Shown one piece after another: positions 63,545 to 64,000 of a stretch of DNA of 64,000 nt. Origin of the DNA: Oscillospiraceae bacterium (lineage in GTDB: Bacteria; Bacillota; Clostridia; Oscillospirales; Oscillospiraceae); contig JAFRMX010000009.1 of the NCBI GenBank assembly GCA_017430455.1, positions 62,001 to 126,000 of the forward strand, read 5' to 3'. Made by a program: the position numbers and the translations under genes. Within the stretch, counting starts at the first letter, position 1. Every line of letters begins with the position of its first letter. A model generated the notes under the pieces. The model saw only the letters and a program-made list of their open reading frames with translations. It was not told where the DNA came from and ran no database searches.

Positions 63545-64000
63545 ATGTTCGACAAACAGAAAAATCAAATCGTACCGTTCGAAAACAAGGTCTGGCTCTC
63601 GAGCCCGACGATGCACGGGGACGAGCTCAAGTATATGACGGAAGCTTTCGAGACCAACTGGATGAGCACGGTCGGCGCCAATATAGATTCAGTCGAGAAA
63701 GAGCTCGCGGAGAAGATCGGAGTAAAATACGCTGTAGCCCTGGCTACGGGAACTGCTTCTCTTCATCTGGCAGTCAGACTCGCGGGAGAGCGCCTGTACG
63801 GAATGGCGAAGCCATATGAAGGAACGCTTAAAGGCCGGCGGGTCTTCTGCTCTGACATGACCTTCGACGCGACGGTAAACCCGGTCGCTTACGAAGACGG
63901 TGAAGCGGTATTTATAGATACAGAGTACGACACCTGGAACATGGACCCTGAAGCACTCGAGAAGGCCTTCAGGATCTATCCGGATGTCAGGCTTATAGTG
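63545..64000 (+). CDS. DegT/DnrJ/EryC1/StrS aminotransferase, N-terminal part (cut by window edge)
   Basis: PLP-dependent sugar aminotransferase; only the first 152 codons are in the window. WLSSPTMHGDELKYMTEAFETNW, IGVKYAVALATGTASLHLAVR (phosphate-binding loop) and FCSDMTFDATVNPVAYE are family features. Likely acts on the 4-keto sugar made by the CapD-like enzyme upstream, giving a 4-amino sugar (PglE/PseC type). ATG 63545 follows TTGGGGTTTTCAT. The C-terminus with the PLP Lys is beyond the edge. Confidence 0.88.
   Translation, partial: MFDKQKNQIVPFENKVWLSSPTMHGDELKYMTEAFETNWMSTVGANIDSVEKELAEKIGVKYAVALATGTASLHLAVRLAGERLYGMAKPYEGTLKGRRVFCSDMTFDATVNPVAYEDGEAVFIDTEYDTWNMDPEALEKAFRIYPDVRLIV

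Overview
The window looks like a chromosomal segment of a moderate-GC Clostridia-type Bacillota. The grounds are a CIRCE operator before lon, the Gram-positive S10-spc-alpha ribosomal order with a zinc-type S14, adk, map, infA and rpmJ between secY and rpsM, strong AAGGAGG ribosome-binding sites with several TTG/GTG starts, GdpP, and 2-oxoacid:ferredoxin chemistry. No tRNA, rRNA or intact insertion sequence was recognised.

Layout. 0-3 kb: 5' part of lon (minus) with its promoter, hairpin and CIRCE, a sodium/solute (proline-type) symporter and a divergent LysR regulator. 4-9.6 kb: envelope genes (MBOAT O-acyltransferase, a DHHW/SGNH/DUF4358-like protein, a Pro-Glu-Pro-linked SGNH hydrolase, a sugar nucleotidyltransferase). 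9.7-9.9 kb: a complete tiny gene for a 25-residue membrane peptide. 10.3-15.6 kb: secA, pgeF, a peptide-binding lipoprotein and cdd. 15.7-25.4 kb: a nine-gene minus-strand operon that is AT-richer than its neighbours. It encodes a four-subunit 2-oxoacid:ferredoxin oxidoreductase, an ADP-forming acyl-CoA synthetase, an MFS carrier, a PLP aminotransferase, a sodium symporter and a D-2-hydroxyacid dehydrogenase. A plausible reading is uptake of an amino or hydroxy acid, conversion to the 2-oxoacid, ferredoxin-linked oxidation to an acyl-CoA, and ATP from the CoA ester.

25.4-31.4 kb is accessory. A divergent gene with a Cys cluster (probably DUF6076) shares with the catabolic operon an intergenic region that holds five TGTCTAC(A) boxes. 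Nine TGACAGG/CCTGTCA motifs lie next to a LexA-like repressor and RepA-like ATPase pair. A short type II CRISPR array sits beside a roughly 70-codon fragment of cas9, which I read as a collapsed CRISPR-Cas locus. A MerR regulator with a 19-bp-spacer promoter and an acidic lipoprotein follow. 31.5-34.0 kb: an SDR oxidoreductase, two alpha/beta-hydrolase-fold esterases and a 40-codon ORF.

34.1-49.9 kb is the ribosomal supercluster (rpsJ to rplQ with secY, adk, map, infA, rpoA), with long structured leaders before rpsJ, rplC and rpsH. 50.0-53.5 kb is the dTDP-rhamnose set (rmlB, A, D, C). 53.5-60.9 kb is a housekeeping run: gdpP, rplI, dnaB, tilS, hpt, ftsH. 61-64 kb begins a surface-glycan region with a CapD-type nucleotide-sugar dehydratase and a DegT/DnrJ aminotransferase cut by the window edge. 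Between them lie a four-helix-bundle gene and a 5 x 41-bp tandem repeat. All family assignments are from reading the sequence; no database search was run.
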